In this document: positions 37,564-46,623 of the stretch, one piece after another | Layout of the letters: every line of letters starts with the position of its first letter | How positions within the stretch are numbered: the first letter of the stretch is position 1 | Origin: Anaerolineaceae bacterium | GTDB lineage: Bacteria > Chloroflexota > Anaerolineae > Anaerolineales > Villigracilaceae | Assembly (NCBI GenBank): GCA_003598975.1 | Contig: QZIJ01000067.1 | Location: 1-47,323 of the forward strand | Reading direction: 5' to 3' | DNA: 47,323 bases | The notes under the pieces: model-generated | Told to the model about the DNA's origin: nothing | Databases searched by the model: none | Seen by the model: only the letters and a program-made list of their open reading frames with translations | Translations under genes and position numbers: made by a program

Positions 37564-38562
37564 ATGCCAAAAGTATCCATCATCATCCCCTGCTACAATG
37601 AAGATGCCACCATCGGCGATACGTTATCTGCCATCCACGGGCAGACATTTCCCCGCGCCGAGATGGAAGTGGTGATATCCGATTCCATGTCCACAGACCG
37701 AACCCGCGCAGTGATTGCCGAATTCCAAGGCGCGCACCCCGACTTGGCAGTGCGCGTGGTGGAGAACGCGGCACGCGTCATCCCTGCCGCGTTGAATCGC
37801 GCCATCGAGGCCGCGCGAGGGGAGATCATCGTCCGTATGGACGCGCACTCGAAGCCGTATCCCGATTATGTGGAGAATTGCGTCCGCGCACTGGACGAGG
37901 GCCGCGGCGCGAACGTGGGCGGCGCGTGGGAGATTCAGCCAGGCGCGTTGGGATGGGTGGCGGCGGGGATCGCGGCCGCGGCGTCGCATCCGCTGGGGGC
38001 GGGGGACGCGGCCTATCGTCTGAGACCTGAGGCGGGCGCGGTGGATACCGTCCCGTTTGGCGCGTACCGCAAGTCGCTGATTGAAGAGGTGGGTGCGTTC
38101 GACGAGTCGCTGTTGTCTAATGAAGATTATGAGTTCAACGTCCGCGTGAGGCGGGCGGGAAAAATCGTCTGGCTCGACCCGCGCATCCGCTCCGTCTATT
38201 ATGCCCGTTCCGATTTTGGTGCGCTGGTCAAACAGTATTGGCGCTATGGATTTTGGAAAGCGCGCATGTTGCGGCGCTATCCCGAAACCCTGCGCTGGAG
38301 GCAGTTCCTGCCTCCCGTTTTTGTGGCGAGTGTGATTTTTTTGCTTGCGTTTTCGTTCTGGCTTCCCGCGCGGATTTTGCTCGCGGTGGAATTATCGGCG
38401 TATCTTTTTGTTTTGCTCGCGGCGGGAATCCATCAGGCCGCGAAACGCGGACAGCCCGCGCTGGTTTTTAGTTTCCCCGTCGCGGTGGCGGCCATCCATT
38501 TTTCGTGGGGCGCAGGGCTTCTCTACAGCCTGTTCGCATCCCTGGGAAGTTCGAATGGCTGA
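37564..38562 (+). CDS. Family 2 glycosyltransferase with C-terminal membrane anchor
   Basis: The 332-residue protein begins with a GT-A fold: VSIIIPCYNEDATIGDTL, then the aspartates ISDSMSTDRT and RMDAHSKPYPDYVE, and NEDYEFNVRVRRAGK as the acceptor/catalytic-base region. The C-terminal ~90 residues hold two to three hydrophobic helices, as in ExoA/succinoglycan-type GT2 enzymes. It probably adds a sugar to a lipid-linked repeat unit on the cytoplasmic face. The ATG at 37564 precedes the GT2 fold directly; the longer upstream frame overlaps ridA and is rejected. The stop overlaps the next gene by 8 bp. Confidence 0.88.
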   Translation: MPKVSIIIPCYNEDATIGDTLSAIHGQTFPRAEMEVVISDSMSTDRTRAVIAEFQGAHPDLAVRVVENAARVIPAALNRAIEAARGEIIVRMDAHSKPYPDYVENCVRALDEGRGANVGGAWEIQPGALGWVAAGIAAAASHPLGAGDAAYRLRPEAGAVDTVPFGAYRKSLIEEVGAFDESLLSNEDYEFNVRVRRAGKIVWLDPRIRSVYYARSDFGALVKQYWRYGFWKARMLRRYPETLRWRQFLPPVFVASVIFLLAFSFWLPARILLAVELSAYLFVLLAAGIHQAAKRGQPALVFSFPVAVAAIHFSWGAGLLYSLFASLGSSNG

Positions 38563-40006
38563 GCGTCCCACCCGACCGCTCGGTTTGCGCCTGAGGCCGA
38601 CCGAGCATCGCACGCTGTTATTCTTCGGTGATTTGATCGCGGCCATTCTGGCCGATGTGGGGGCATACTATACCTGGCTGGGCTACGCCTGGTACAAGTT
38701 GATTTCGAGCGGCATTCCACCTCTACGCGCCATCAAGTTCTTCCCCAGTGCGGACGTCCCCGTCTGGTTCTACTTCCTGCCGATCCTTTGGATCATCTTT
38801 ATGGTCGAGATTTACGATTCGCATACCGCCGCGCATCGCGGACGGACCCTGCGCGGGATCGCAGTCGCGGCTGTTCTTGGACTGGCGCTGTACTCGCTGA
38901 TTTTCATCACGAACCGCGACCCCGAATCACTGCCGCGTATTCTCGTGGGCGCATTCCTCCTTTTCGCCTCCCTCCTGACCCTGGGCTGGCGCATGCTCTA
39001 CATCCGCTTCTACACCTCGTCGGGACTCCAGCGCCGCATCCTCGTGGTCGGCGCGGGTAAGGCAGGACGCACGCTGGCGCGCCTCTACAAATCCATGAGC
39101 CCGCCGCCCTTCCATTTCGTCGGCTTCATTGACGATGACCGCGAAAAGATCGGAAAGAGTTTCGAGGGTTTTCCCGTTTTCGGGAACAGCGAACAACTTC
39201 TCCAAACATTGGAAGAGCAGCATATTTCCGACATCATCATCGGCATTATGGGAGTCATGCGCGGCGTTACCTTCCAGCGTATTCTCGACGCGCAGGAGGA
39301 TGGTGTGGAGATTATCCCCATGCCCACACTTTACGAGGAAATGACAGGACGCGTCCCCATCCAGCATCTCGAATCCGACTGGTTGATCCGCTCCTTCGTG
39401 GATCAGGCGCGCGTCAGCGGGTTTTATGAATTATTCAAGCGGGTGGTGGACATTCTCGGCGGACTGGCGGGAATGGCGATTTTCCTCTTCGTCTATCCAT
39501 TTATTGCACTGGCGATCCTCATAGATAGCGGCAAGCCCATTTTCTATTCCCAATCCCGTTTGGGAAAAAGTGGATCGCTGTTCGTCATCCGAAAATTCCG
39601 CACCATGCACCAGAACGCCGAAGCCGATGGCAAGGCGCGCCTTGCCACCGAAAACGACCCGCGCATCACACGCGTGGGCAACTTCCTGCGCAAGACCCGT
39701 CTCGATGAATTACCCCAGTTCTGGAATGTGGTGCGCGGCGAGATGAGTCTCGTTGGGCCGCGCGCAGAGCGCCCCGAACTGGTAGCCGAATTTCAGCGCC
39801 AAATTCCGTTTTACCGCGCCCGCCTGCTCGTCAAGCCAGGTCTCACGGGCTGGGCGCAGATCAACTATGGCTACGTTGCCAGCGTCACCGAGACGGCTGT
39901 CAAACTCGAATACGACCTCTATTACATCAAACATCGCACCTTGACAATGGATGTGCAGATAATCCTGCGCACCATCGGGACGGTCGCGCGCGGGGCAGGG
40001 AGGTGA
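38555..40006 (+). CDS. Undecaprenyl-phosphate sugar phosphotransferase (WcaJ/WbaP type)
   Basis: The 483-residue protein has four to five N-terminal membrane helices, a Rossmann-like middle domain (ILVVGAGKAGRTLARLY, about residues 160-290), and a C-terminal bacterial sugar transferase domain (FKRVVDILGGLAGM, FRTMHQNAEADG, TRVGNFLRKTRLDELPQFWNVVRGEMSLVGPRAERPE, KPGLTGWAQINYGY). It primes exopolysaccharide repeat-unit synthesis by loading a sugar-1-phosphate on undecaprenyl phosphate. The overlap with the upstream GT2 gene and 2-bp gap to the epimerase show a tight operon. Confidence 0.95.
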   Translation: MAERPTRPLGLRLRPTEHRTLLFFGDLIAAILADVGAYYTWLGYAWYKLISSGIPPLRAIKFFPSADVPVWFYFLPILWIIFMVEIYDSHTAAHRGRTLRGIAVAAVLGLALYSLIFITNRDPESLPRILVGAFLLFASLLTLGWRMLYIRFYTSSGLQRRILVVGAGKAGRTLARLYKSMSPPPFHFVGFIDDDREKIGKSFEGFPVFGNSEQLLQTLEEQHISDIIIGIMGVMRGVTFQRILDAQEDGVEIIPMPTLYEEMTGRVPIQHLESDWLIRSFVDQARVSGFYELFKRVVDILGGLAGMAIFLFVYPFIALAILIDSGKPIFYSQSRLGKSGSLFVIRKFRTMHQNAEADGKARLATENDPRITRVGNFLRKTRLDELPQFWNVVRGEMSLVGPRAERPELVAEFQRQIPFYRARLLVKPGLTGWAQINYGYVASVTETAVKLEYDLYYIKHRTLTMDVQIILRTIGTVARGAGR

Positions 40007-40008
40007 AA

Positions 40009-40929
40009 ATGAACACACTTGTCACGGGCGGCGCGGGGTTCATCGGTTCGCACATCGTGCGCGCATTGCTCGAACGCGGCGACCACGTCCGCGTGCTGGA
40101 TAATTTCTCGACAGGCAAGCGCGAGAATCTCGACGGTCTCGACGTGGAAATCATCGAAGCCGACCTGCGCGACGCCTCACGCGTGACCTCGGCCTGCCGC
40201 GGCATCGAGACGATCTTCCACCAGGCCGCGTTTGTCTCCGTTCCCCAATCCATGAAGGAACCGACCGAGTGCTTCGACGTGAACGTGACGGGAACAGCGA
40301 CCTTGTTGCAGGCCGCGCACAAATATGGCGTGAAGCGCGTGGTCTTCGCCTCCAGCACGGCTGTCTATGGCGATTCGGACGCCTTCCCCATCGTGGAGGA
40401 GACCCCGCTTCGGCCACTCTCGCCGTATGCCACCTCCAAACGCGTGGATGAGATTTACGGCCAGTTGTATTTCAACACCTTCGGGTTGGAAGTCGTCGCC
40501 CTGCGCTACTTCAATGTTTACGGCCCGCGCCAGCGACCCGATTCGCAATACGCCGCGGCCGTGCCAATCTTCATCCGTCGATTGCTGGACGGCAAGCCCG
40601 TCACCATTTTCGGCGATGGCGGCCAGACGCGCGACCTGATCTTCGTCGGGGACGTGGTACGCGCCAATTTGGCCGCGGCCACCCACTCGTCCGCGCCGGG
40701 AGGCGTGTTCAACATCTGCACGGGACAGGAAACGCGCATCATTGACCTGGTCGAAATTTTACAGGACCTGTTCCCGTCCGCGCCCGCGCCCGAATTTTCC
40801 GAGCCGCGCGCAGGCGACATCTATCGCTCCATCGGCAGTCCGCAACTCGCATCCGACCTGCTCGGCTTCCGCGCGCGGACCTCGCTCGAAGATGGCCTGA
40901 AGCAGACGGTGGAGTGGATGCGTCAATGA
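40009..40929 (+). CDS. NAD-dependent sugar-nucleotide epimerase (extended SDR)
   Basis: The 306-residue enzyme has the Rossmann motif VTGGAGFIGSH, S116 in SSTAVYGD and the YxxxK pair Y140/K144 in YATSKR, with RYFNVYGPRQ downstream. It is closest in look to UDP-glucose or UDP-N-acetylglucosamine 4-epimerases (WbpP/Gne-like); the sugar is not determinable. The start is ATG 40009 with GGGAGG 6 nt before it. The stop overlaps the start of the next gene (ATGA). It would provide a nucleotide sugar for the neighbouring transferases. Confidence 0.93.
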   Translation: MNTLVTGGAGFIGSHIVRALLERGDHVRVLDNFSTGKRENLDGLDVEIIEADLRDASRVTSACRGIETIFHQAAFVSVPQSMKEPTECFDVNVTGTATLLQAAHKYGVKRVVFASSTAVYGDSDAFPIVEETPLRPLSPYATSKRVDEIYGQLYFNTFGLEVVALRYFNVYGPRQRPDSQYAAAVPIFIRRLLDGKPVTIFGDGGQTRDLIFVGDVVRANLAAATHSSAPGGVFNICTGQETRIIDLVEILQDLFPSAPAPEFSEPRAGDIYRSIGSPQLASDLLGFRARTSLEDGLKQTVEWMRQ

Positions 40930-42800
40930 ACGCCCGTCCCCACGTCCGCAACCGATTTGTCCTCGTTGGCGATCTCATCCTCATCATCGTATCAGTGCTG
41001 GGGAGTTTCGCACTGCGTTACGATGTGGGGCAGATGTCGTTCTATTTTCCCGCCATCCTTATCATGTCGGGCGTGGCGCTGGTGGTGAAAATTCCGACTT
41101 ACTATTTTTTCGGACTCTATCGCCGCCTGTGGATGTATGCCAGCACGAATGAACTGAAATTGATCGCCGTGGCCGTCTCGACCGCCTCTGTGCTGACCGC
41201 GGGCGTGATGCTGGCGTTGAGCGCGGCGGGACTCATCCAGCCTGGGATGCCGCGCACGGCCCTCATCATTGACTGGCTTTTCTCGCTCGTCCTCATCGGT
41301 GGTTCGCGTTTCGCCCTGCGGATTCTCAGTGAGCAGGGCGCGCGCACCGAAAATGGACGTCGTGCCCTCATCATCGGCGCGGGGGACGCGGGCGCGCTGG
41401 TGGCGCGCGAACTACAAAAGACGAACCAACTCGATCTGACTCCCATCGGCTTTCTCGACGATGATCCCGCCAAACAACGTCACGAAATTTACGGCGTGCG
41501 CGTTATTGGCAAGGTAACAGATTTGGCGTCTGTCCTCGAAAACCGCCACGTGGACGAAGTCGTGATCGCCATACCGTCGGCTTCGGGGCGGCTGGTTCGT
41601 CAGATCACGGATGCCTGCCGCAAACGCGGCATTCCCTCGCGCACGATGCCTGGCATGAACGAACTTATCGGTGGGAAGGTCAGCGTGAACCGCCTGCGTG
41701 AAGTGGACATCACCGACCTGCTCCGCCGCGAACCTGTCAGCATTGACGACCGCCTCGTCGGTTCAAGCCTGAACGGGAAGCGGGTCCTCGTCACTGGCGC
41801 GGGCGGCTCCATTGGACGCGAACTCACGCGCCAGATCGCGCGCTGGAGACCATCTGAACTCGTTTTGCTTGGTCACGGCGAGAACAGCATCTTTGAAACC
41901 CTGCTGGAACTGCAGGAGGATTATCCTTCGCTTTCGATTCATCCAGTCATTGCGGACGTGCGCGACGAGACGCGGATTGAATCCGTTTTCGCGGAACACC
42001 GCCCGCAGGTGGTGTTCCATGCCGCGGCGCACAAACACGTCCCGTTGATGGAAGTCAACGTGGTGGACGCGGTCACGAACAATGTGCTTGGGACGCGCAA
42101 CATCGTGGAAGTGGCCGCCCGCCACGAGGTGGAGCGACTCGTGCTCATCTCCACCGATAAGGCGATCCGTCCCGTCAGCGTGATGGGTGCGACGAAACGT
42201 CTTGCGGAGATGATCGTCGTCAACGCCGCGCATCGCACGGGCCGCGCGTTCTCGGTCGTCCGCTTTGGCAACGTGCTCGGCAGCCGCGGGTCGGTTGTAC
42301 CGAAATTTAAGAGTCAGATCGCGCGCGGCGGTCCCGTCACGGTGACGCATCCCGAAATGCGGCGCTACTTTATGATCATCCCCGAAGCGGTGCATCTTGT
42401 GTTGCAGGCCTCAGCGATGGGGGCGGGCGGAGAAGTGTTCTTCCTTAACATGGGACAACCTGTGCGAATTTTGGATTTGGCCGAGGATTTGATTCGCCTG
42501 TCTGGACTCGAACCTGGCCGCGACATCGAGATCGCGTTCACAGGCATCCGCCCGGGCGAAAAACTGACCGAGGAACTTTCGGATGACACGATGAGTTTCT
42601 CGCCCACGGCGCATCCCGAGATCGTGCGCGTGGAATCGGACGAGGCAGTGGAAGGCACGAAACTGAACACCACGCTGGATGAGTTGGCGCGGCTGGCCAA
42701 TCAGAATGAAATCGAGGCGTTGTTGCGCGTGCTGGACGAAGTGATTCCCGGCGCGGCGGTGCGGTCAAGTCCGCCGCCCGACATGCTGTCGCTGGTTTAA
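40926..42800 (+). CDS. Membrane nucleotide-sugar 4,6-dehydratase (CapD/WbpM/PglF type)
   Basis: The 624-residue protein has four N-terminal membrane helices, a nucleotide-binding domain (ALIIGAGDAGALVARELQ, about residues 140-260) and a C-terminal long SDR domain starting RVLVTGAGGSIGRELTRQIA. The catalytic segment is STDKAIRPVSVMGATKRLAE, where the usual tyrosine of the YxxxK pair is Met (MGATK), a known trait of FlaA1/PglF/WbpM UDP-GlcNAc dehydratases. It makes 4-keto-6-deoxy sugar nucleotides. The start overlapping the epimerase stop is preferred; an ATG 12 bp upstream is possible. Confidence 0.94.
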   Translation: MNARPHVRNRFVLVGDLILIIVSVLGSFALRYDVGQMSFYFPAILIMSGVALVVKIPTYYFFGLYRRLWMYASTNELKLIAVAVSTASVLTAGVMLALSAAGLIQPGMPRTALIIDWLFSLVLIGGSRFALRILSEQGARTENGRRALIIGAGDAGALVARELQKTNQLDLTPIGFLDDDPAKQRHEIYGVRVIGKVTDLASVLENRHVDEVVIAIPSASGRLVRQITDACRKRGIPSRTMPGMNELIGGKVSVNRLREVDITDLLRREPVSIDDRLVGSSLNGKRVLVTGAGGSIGRELTRQIARWRPSELVLLGHGENSIFETLLELQEDYPSLSIHPVIADVRDETRIESVFAEHRPQVVFHAAAHKHVPLMEVNVVDAVTNNVLGTRNIVEVAARHEVERLVLISTDKAIRPVSVMGATKRLAEMIVVNAAHRTGRAFSVVRFGNVLGSRGSVVPKFKSQIARGGPVTVTHPEMRRYFMIIPEAVHLVLQASAMGAGGEVFFLNMGQPVRILDLAEDLIRLSGLEPGRDIEIAFTGIRPGEKLTEELSDDTMSFSPTAHPEIVRVESDEAVEGTKLNTTLDELARLANQNEIEALLRVLDEVIPGAAVRSSPPPDMLSLV

Positions 42801-42833
42801 CGGTGGTCGAGTAGCGGCGTGTATCGAGACCAC

Positions 42834-43826
42834 ATGGCTGAAGTTTCACTCAACGAATGGAATCGTTTTCTGGAGGGCCATCCCGACGCGCACATTTTGC
42901 AGACAGGCGAATGGGGTGAGTTGAAGTCTGCCTTTGGCTGGGACGCTGTCCGAATCGTCACCGACGATATTGGCGTGCAAATTTTGTTCCGCAAATTGCC
43001 GTTGGGGTTGACAATCGCGTATGCGCCGAAGCCGATTCTTGACGGTGGACAGTGGACGATGGACGGTGATTTTTGGAACGAAATTGATTCGGTTTGCAAA
43101 AAACATCGCGCCATTTTCCTCAAAATCGAACCTGATTTTTGGGAAGAACAAAAACCTGAAACCTGGAACATGGAACTTGAAACTTCCCCTCACAACATCC
43201 AACCTCCCCGCACCATCAATGTTGATATCCGCGGCACGGAGGAGGAAATCCTCGCGCGCATGAAACAGAAGACGCGCTACAACATCCGTCTCGCGGAGAA
43301 AAAGGGAGTGACCGTCCGCGCCTGGGATGACATCCCCGCTTTTCACACGATGATGCTCGTCACGGGCGGGCGCGACAAATTCGGTGTCCACTCGCTGGAA
43401 TACTATCGCCGCGCGTACGATTTATTCCACCCGACTGGCATGGCCGAACTGCTGGTGGCCGAATTTGAAGGAAAGCCTCTTGCCGCGTTGATGGTCTTCG
43501 CACGGGGACGACGCGCCTGGTACGTCTACGGCGCGTCCACGGACGAGGAACGCAACCGCATGCCCACCTATCTCTTGCAGTGGGAAGCCATGAAATGGGC
43601 GCGCTCCAAAGGCGCGGATGAATATGACTTGTGGGGTGTGCCTGACGAGGATGAGAAAACGCTCGAAGCCAATTTTGAGACGCGTCACGATGGCCTGTGG
43701 GGAGTCTATCGCTTCAAGCGCGGGTTTGGCGGGGAGTTGAAGCGCGCAGAACAGGCAAGGGATCGAGTCTACAATCCGTTGTTGTATCGTCTGTATTTAT
43801 GGCGGGTTGGTAGAGGAACAGAATAG
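42834..43826 (+). CDS. FemAB-family (FemX-like) aminoacyltransferase/acyltransferase
   Basis: The 330-residue protein is a FemAB/peptidoglycan-bridge-formation type double-GNAT protein: HILQTGEWGELKSAFGW near the start, INVDIRGTEEEILARMKQKTRYNIRLAEKKGV in the middle, and AWYVYGASTDEERNRMPTYLLQWEAMKWARSKGADEYDLWGVP in the second GNAT half. Gram-positive homologues add amino acids from tRNA to lipid II; those in exopolysaccharide clusters may acylate sugars. Two heptamer arrays lie in the first GNAT half (43045-43065, 43155-43182) and encode DGGQWTMDGD and KPETWNMELET. It is last in the polysaccharide operon. Confidence 0.9.
   Translation: MAEVSLNEWNRFLEGHPDAHILQTGEWGELKSAFGWDAVRIVTDDIGVQILFRKLPLGLTIAYAPKPILDGGQWTMDGDFWNEIDSVCKKHRAIFLKIEPDFWEEQKPETWNMELETSPHNIQPPRTINVDIRGTEEEILARMKQKTRYNIRLAEKKGVTVRAWDDIPAFHTMMLVTGGRDKFGVHSLEYYRRAYDLFHPTGMAELLVAEFEGKPLAALMVFARGRRAWYVYGASTDEERNRMPTYLLQWEAMKWARSKGADEYDLWGVPDEDEKTLEANFETRHDGLWGVYRFKRGFGGELKRAEQARDRVYNPLLYRLYLWRVGRGTE
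43045..43065 (+). repeat. Heptamer array RTGGACR x3 in FemX-like gene
   Basis: Units GTGGACA, GTGGACG and ATGGACG encode GGQWTMDG in a loop of the first GNAT half. Confidence 0.82.
43155..43182 (+). repeat. Heptamer array CNTGRAA x4 in FemX-like gene
   Basis: Units CCTGAAA, CCTGGAA, CATGGAA and CTTGAAA encode PETWNMELET between two conserved blocks. Confidence 0.85.
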
Positions 43827-43830
43827 ACGG

Positions 43831-44055
43831 CTATTTATCTTCCTCTGGTGGTTGTGCTTTTCCCTCTTCTGGGTTTTGAGTTTCCTGACCAGCCTGTGGG
43901 GCTTGGACGGTTTTGGAACCAAATATGGATTGAAGTATAGCCCCGAGGATGGGTGCAGCGATAACTGCAATGATGACGGCTGTCCAAAAGTTCAGGCCAA
44001 AGACCCATTGCAGTATCAAGGCTAGAATGACCGCCAGCCAGATCCCTTGTCCCAT
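43831..44055 (-). CDS. Small membrane protein with charged tail (74 residues)
   Basis: The 74-residue product has two hydrophobic segments (about residues 4-20 and 22-42) followed by a hydrophilic Gln/Pro/Glu-rich tail ending EEGKAQPPEEDK. I do not recognise a family. The ATG at 44055 is preceded by AAGGAGG at 5 nt; a longer upstream frame is not supported. It is convergent with the FemX-like gene (4-bp gap) and downstream of the aminotransferase terminator. Confidence 0.72.
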   Translation of the reverse strand: MGQGIWLAVILALILQWVFGLNFWTAVIIAVIAAPILGAILQSIFGSKTVQAPQAGQETQNPEEGKAQPPEEDK

Positions 44056-44159
44056 GGCAACCTCCTTACGTTGAACAAATGCCACAGATTCAGTATAGCA
44101 CTTGGGATTAATAAATTCAATCGGTTTCGTTCTGGACCTTTCCATCGAATGAATAACAA

Positions 44160-44194
44160 AAAGGTCTCCTAGATTTTCAACCTCGGAGACCTTT
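44160..44194 (-). terminator. Terminator of the class III aminotransferase gene
   Basis: AAAGGTCTCC and GGAGACCTTT form a 10-bp stem. On the minus strand it is followed by a T run (TTTTTG). Confidence 0.88.
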
Positions 44195-44219
44195 ACGTTT
44201 TTTGTCTTACGTTTTACTT
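44192..44219 (+). repeat. Heptamer array TTTACGT-like x4 at aminotransferase 3' end
   Basis: Units TTTACGT, TTTTTGT, CTTACGT and TTTACTT cover the terminal codons and stop of the minus-strand aminotransferase gene (stop at 44214) and run up to the terminator stem. Confidence 0.75.
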
Positions 44220-45554
44220 CCTGCTCTTCCTCAACCCAAATTCCTTCTCTGCCAGCATGACCGCCTCTTCGAAGATCTTCAATCCCTCATCCACTTCTGA
44301 TGTCGAAATGGACAACGGTGGGGCAATACGGATGACGCTCTTGGAACAGCCCAGCAGGAGCAGGCCGCGCTCGAAGGCCAAATCCACCACACGGTCTTGC
44401 AATTTGTCGGCGGGTTCTTTCGTCTCGCGGTCGGTGACAAATTCCACGCCGATCATCAAGCCGATGCCGCGCACGTCTCCGATGGACGGATGCCGCATCT
44501 GGATTTCTGCCAGCGCGTCGAGCGTGTACTGTCCCACTTCCTCCGCGTTTTGCAGATATTCCTTCTCGATCAGATCAATCGTCGCGAGGGCCGCGGCGCA
44601 CGAGATGGGATTGCCGCCGAAGGTGTTTCCGTGCGAACCCTTCTCCCAGTCCATGATGTCGCGTCGGGCGATGCACGCGCCGAGCGGCATGCCTGAAGCG
44701 ATTCCTTTTGCAGAGGTGAGGATGTCTGGCTCGGTGTCGAAGTGCTCGATAGCCCACCACTTGCCCGTGCGCCCCATCCCCGATTGGACTTCATCCACGA
44801 TCAGCAGGATGTCGTGTTCGTCGCACAGTTCGCGCAGGGCGGGATAGAACCCCGCAGGTGGGACGATGTATCCGCCCTCGCCCTGAATTGGTTCCACGAG
44901 AATCCCAGCCACTTCTTCGGGCGGAAGGATGTGCTCAAGGATCTGCTCCTGGATATAGCGGACAACTGTCTCGCCGTAATCCTCTCCCTTGCGGCGCTCC
45001 AACACGGGACGATACGGATCGGGAAATGGCGCATGCAGAACGCCGTTCATCAGCGGATAGAAGCCCTTGTGATACTTCGGCTTGCTGGCAGTGAACGTCA
45101 CCGCACCCATTGTCCGACCGTGGAACGCGCCCGTGAAGCCGATGAAGTTGCTGCGTCCCGTGTGGTAGCGTGCGAGTTTGATCGCCGTCTCCACCGCCTC
45201 AGTCCCCGAGTTGGTCATAAACGAAACGCCGTAATCATCGAACGGCGCAATCTCAGCCAGTTTCTCCGCGAGTTTGATCCAGCCTTCGTGATAGAAATCG
45301 GACGAGATGTGAATGAACTTTTCCGCCTGTTGCTGGATGGCCTTCACCACTTTCGGGTGCGCGTGACCGGTGGATGCCACCGCGATGCCCGCCATGAAAT
45401 CCAAAAAGCGGTTGCCGTCCACATCCCAAACTTCGGTGCCTTTGCCATGATCCATTGCGAACGGATACCCGCGCGGGTACGATGGCGAGATGACGGCGGA
45501 ATCGCGTTTCACCAACGCGCGCGCTTTTGGACCTGGTAACTTCATTGGTTGCAT
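44214..45554 (-). CDS. Class III PLP aminotransferase (acetylornithine / 4-aminobutyrate family)
   Basis: The 446-residue enzyme has the class III signatures: FMTNSGTEAVETAIKLAR, FHGRTMGAVTFTASK, ILVEPIQGEGGYIVPP, D254 in LIVDEVQSGMGRTG for the PLP ring nitrogen, and the PLP lysine K283 in ILTSAKGIASGMPLGA. Family members include 4-aminobutyrate, acetylornithine and some amino-acid racemase-type enzymes; the sequence does not settle which. It is followed by a terminator, and the ROK kinase gene lies 136 bp upstream on the same strand. Confidence 0.93.
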   Translation of the reverse strand: MQPMKLPGPKARALVKRDSAVISPSYPRGYPFAMDHGKGTEVWDVDGNRFLDFMAGIAVASTGHAHPKVVKAIQQQAEKFIHISSDFYHEGWIKLAEKLAEIAPFDDYGVSFMTNSGTEAVETAIKLARYHTGRSNFIGFTGAFHGRTMGAVTFTASKPKYHKGFYPLMNGVLHAPFPDPYRPVLERRKGEDYGETVVRYIQEQILEHILPPEEVAGILVEPIQGEGGYIVPPAGFYPALRELCDEHDILLIVDEVQSGMGRTGKWWAIEHFDTEPDILTSAKGIASGMPLGACIARRDIMDWEKGSHGNTFGGNPISCAAALATIDLIEKEYLQNAEEVGQYTLDALAEIQMRHPSIGDVRGIGLMIGVEFVTDRETKEPADKLQDRVVDLAFERGLLLLGCSKSVIRIAPPLSISTSEVDEGLKIFEEAVMLAEKEFGLRKSRK

Positions 45555-45689
45555 GAACTACTCCTTCGAATTCGAACACTTTTTTTCTGCGGATGAAATT
45601 CTCCGCTTCTTTCCTGACGTTTAGCCTGCTTCTGTTCAACAGGCCTTTTTCTGCCCCTTGGCGATCACTTCTCCCGCTCCACCCTCGCA

Positions 45690-46616
45690 TCAACTTTGAA
45701 TCTTCAACCGTGCCAGCGCCATTGCCCCGAGCAGGCCCGCGTCATCGCCCAACTCTGCCTGCGCGATGACCAATCCATCCAAATAGCGCGGGTGGAAAAC
45801 GTGCTTTCGCAGGCTGGCTTCGAATGGCTCGAACAACAACGGCCCGCTCTTGGACACCCCACCTCCAAGAATCACAATGGACGGGTCGAAGATGTGCAGG
45901 TAATTTGCCACTCCGATGCCGAGATACTCGCCCGCGCGCGCGTACGCCTCGCGTCCCAACTCATCACCATCTTCTGCGGCCTCCGCGATCTTCCTCGCGG
46001 ACGGCTTTCCCGTCAGCGTGGATTTGCGTCCTGCCGCGAGTTGTTCGGCTACGTGGCGTTCGATGGCCGTCCCGGAGGAAAAGGCCTCAAGATGACCGCG
46101 AAACCCACAGCCGCAGACGGGGCCATCTACTGCCACGATAACGTGTCCGAGCTCCGCGGCCAGCCCGTGATGTCCCTGCAAGAGGCGGTCGCCGAGGATG
46201 ACGCCTCCGCCGATGCCCGTGCTGACCGTCAAATAAAGAACGTCATGGTGGCCGCGTCCCGCGCCGAATTCCCACTCGGCCAGTCCCGCGAGGTTGGCGT
46301 CGTTATCCAAAAACGTCGGCACGCCAAAGCGCTTCATCAGGTTGGCGGTGAGGGGAAAGTTTTTCCACTCTTTGATGTTGGGGGTGGACATCACCACGCC
46401 CGTGCGCGAATCGAGCGGCCCCGGTGATGAGACGCCGATGGCGTCCACATCGCCCGGCCATACGGCATCAATGAGCGCAGTCATTCGTTCGAAAACTTCT
46501 TCGTTGGGGGCGTGGGTTTTTATGCGCTGATGCTTGAAGGGGGCCTGGTTGTTAGACGAATAGGCGGCAACGCGTAAATGCGTACCGCCCACATCTATGG
46601 CTATCACGTGTCCCAT
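45690..46616 (-). CDS. ROK family sugar kinase (glucokinase-like)
   Basis: The 308-residue protein is a complete ROK kinase: IAIDVGGTHLRVA at the phosphate site, LDNDANLAGLAEW with the catalytic Asp, STGIGGGVILG, and the zinc segment ELGHVIV plus VCGCGFRGHLEAFSSG. The classical CxCGxxGC zinc motif has His in place of the third Cys (CGCGFRGH). With no DNA-binding domain it is a kinase, probably for glucose or N-acyl sugars. A TATAAT ends 7 nt before the ATG, without a ribosome site, so the message may be leaderless. The gap 45555-45689 downstream of it holds only a weak AGCCTG/CAGGC hairpin. Confidence 0.94.
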   Translation of the reverse strand: MGHVIAIDVGGTHLRVAAYSSNNQAPFKHQRIKTHAPNEEVFERMTALIDAVWPGDVDAIGVSSPGPLDSRTGVVMSTPNIKEWKNFPLTANLMKRFGVPTFLDNDANLAGLAEWEFGAGRGHHDVLYLTVSTGIGGGVILGDRLLQGHHGLAAELGHVIVAVDGPVCGCGFRGHLEAFSSGTAIERHVAEQLAAGRKSTLTGKPSARKIAEAAEDGDELGREAYARAGEYLGIGVANYLHIFDPSIVILGGGVSKSGPLLFEPFEASLRKHVFHPRYLDGLVIAQAELGDDAGLLGAMALARLKIQS

Positions 46617-46623
46617 GCTGAGT

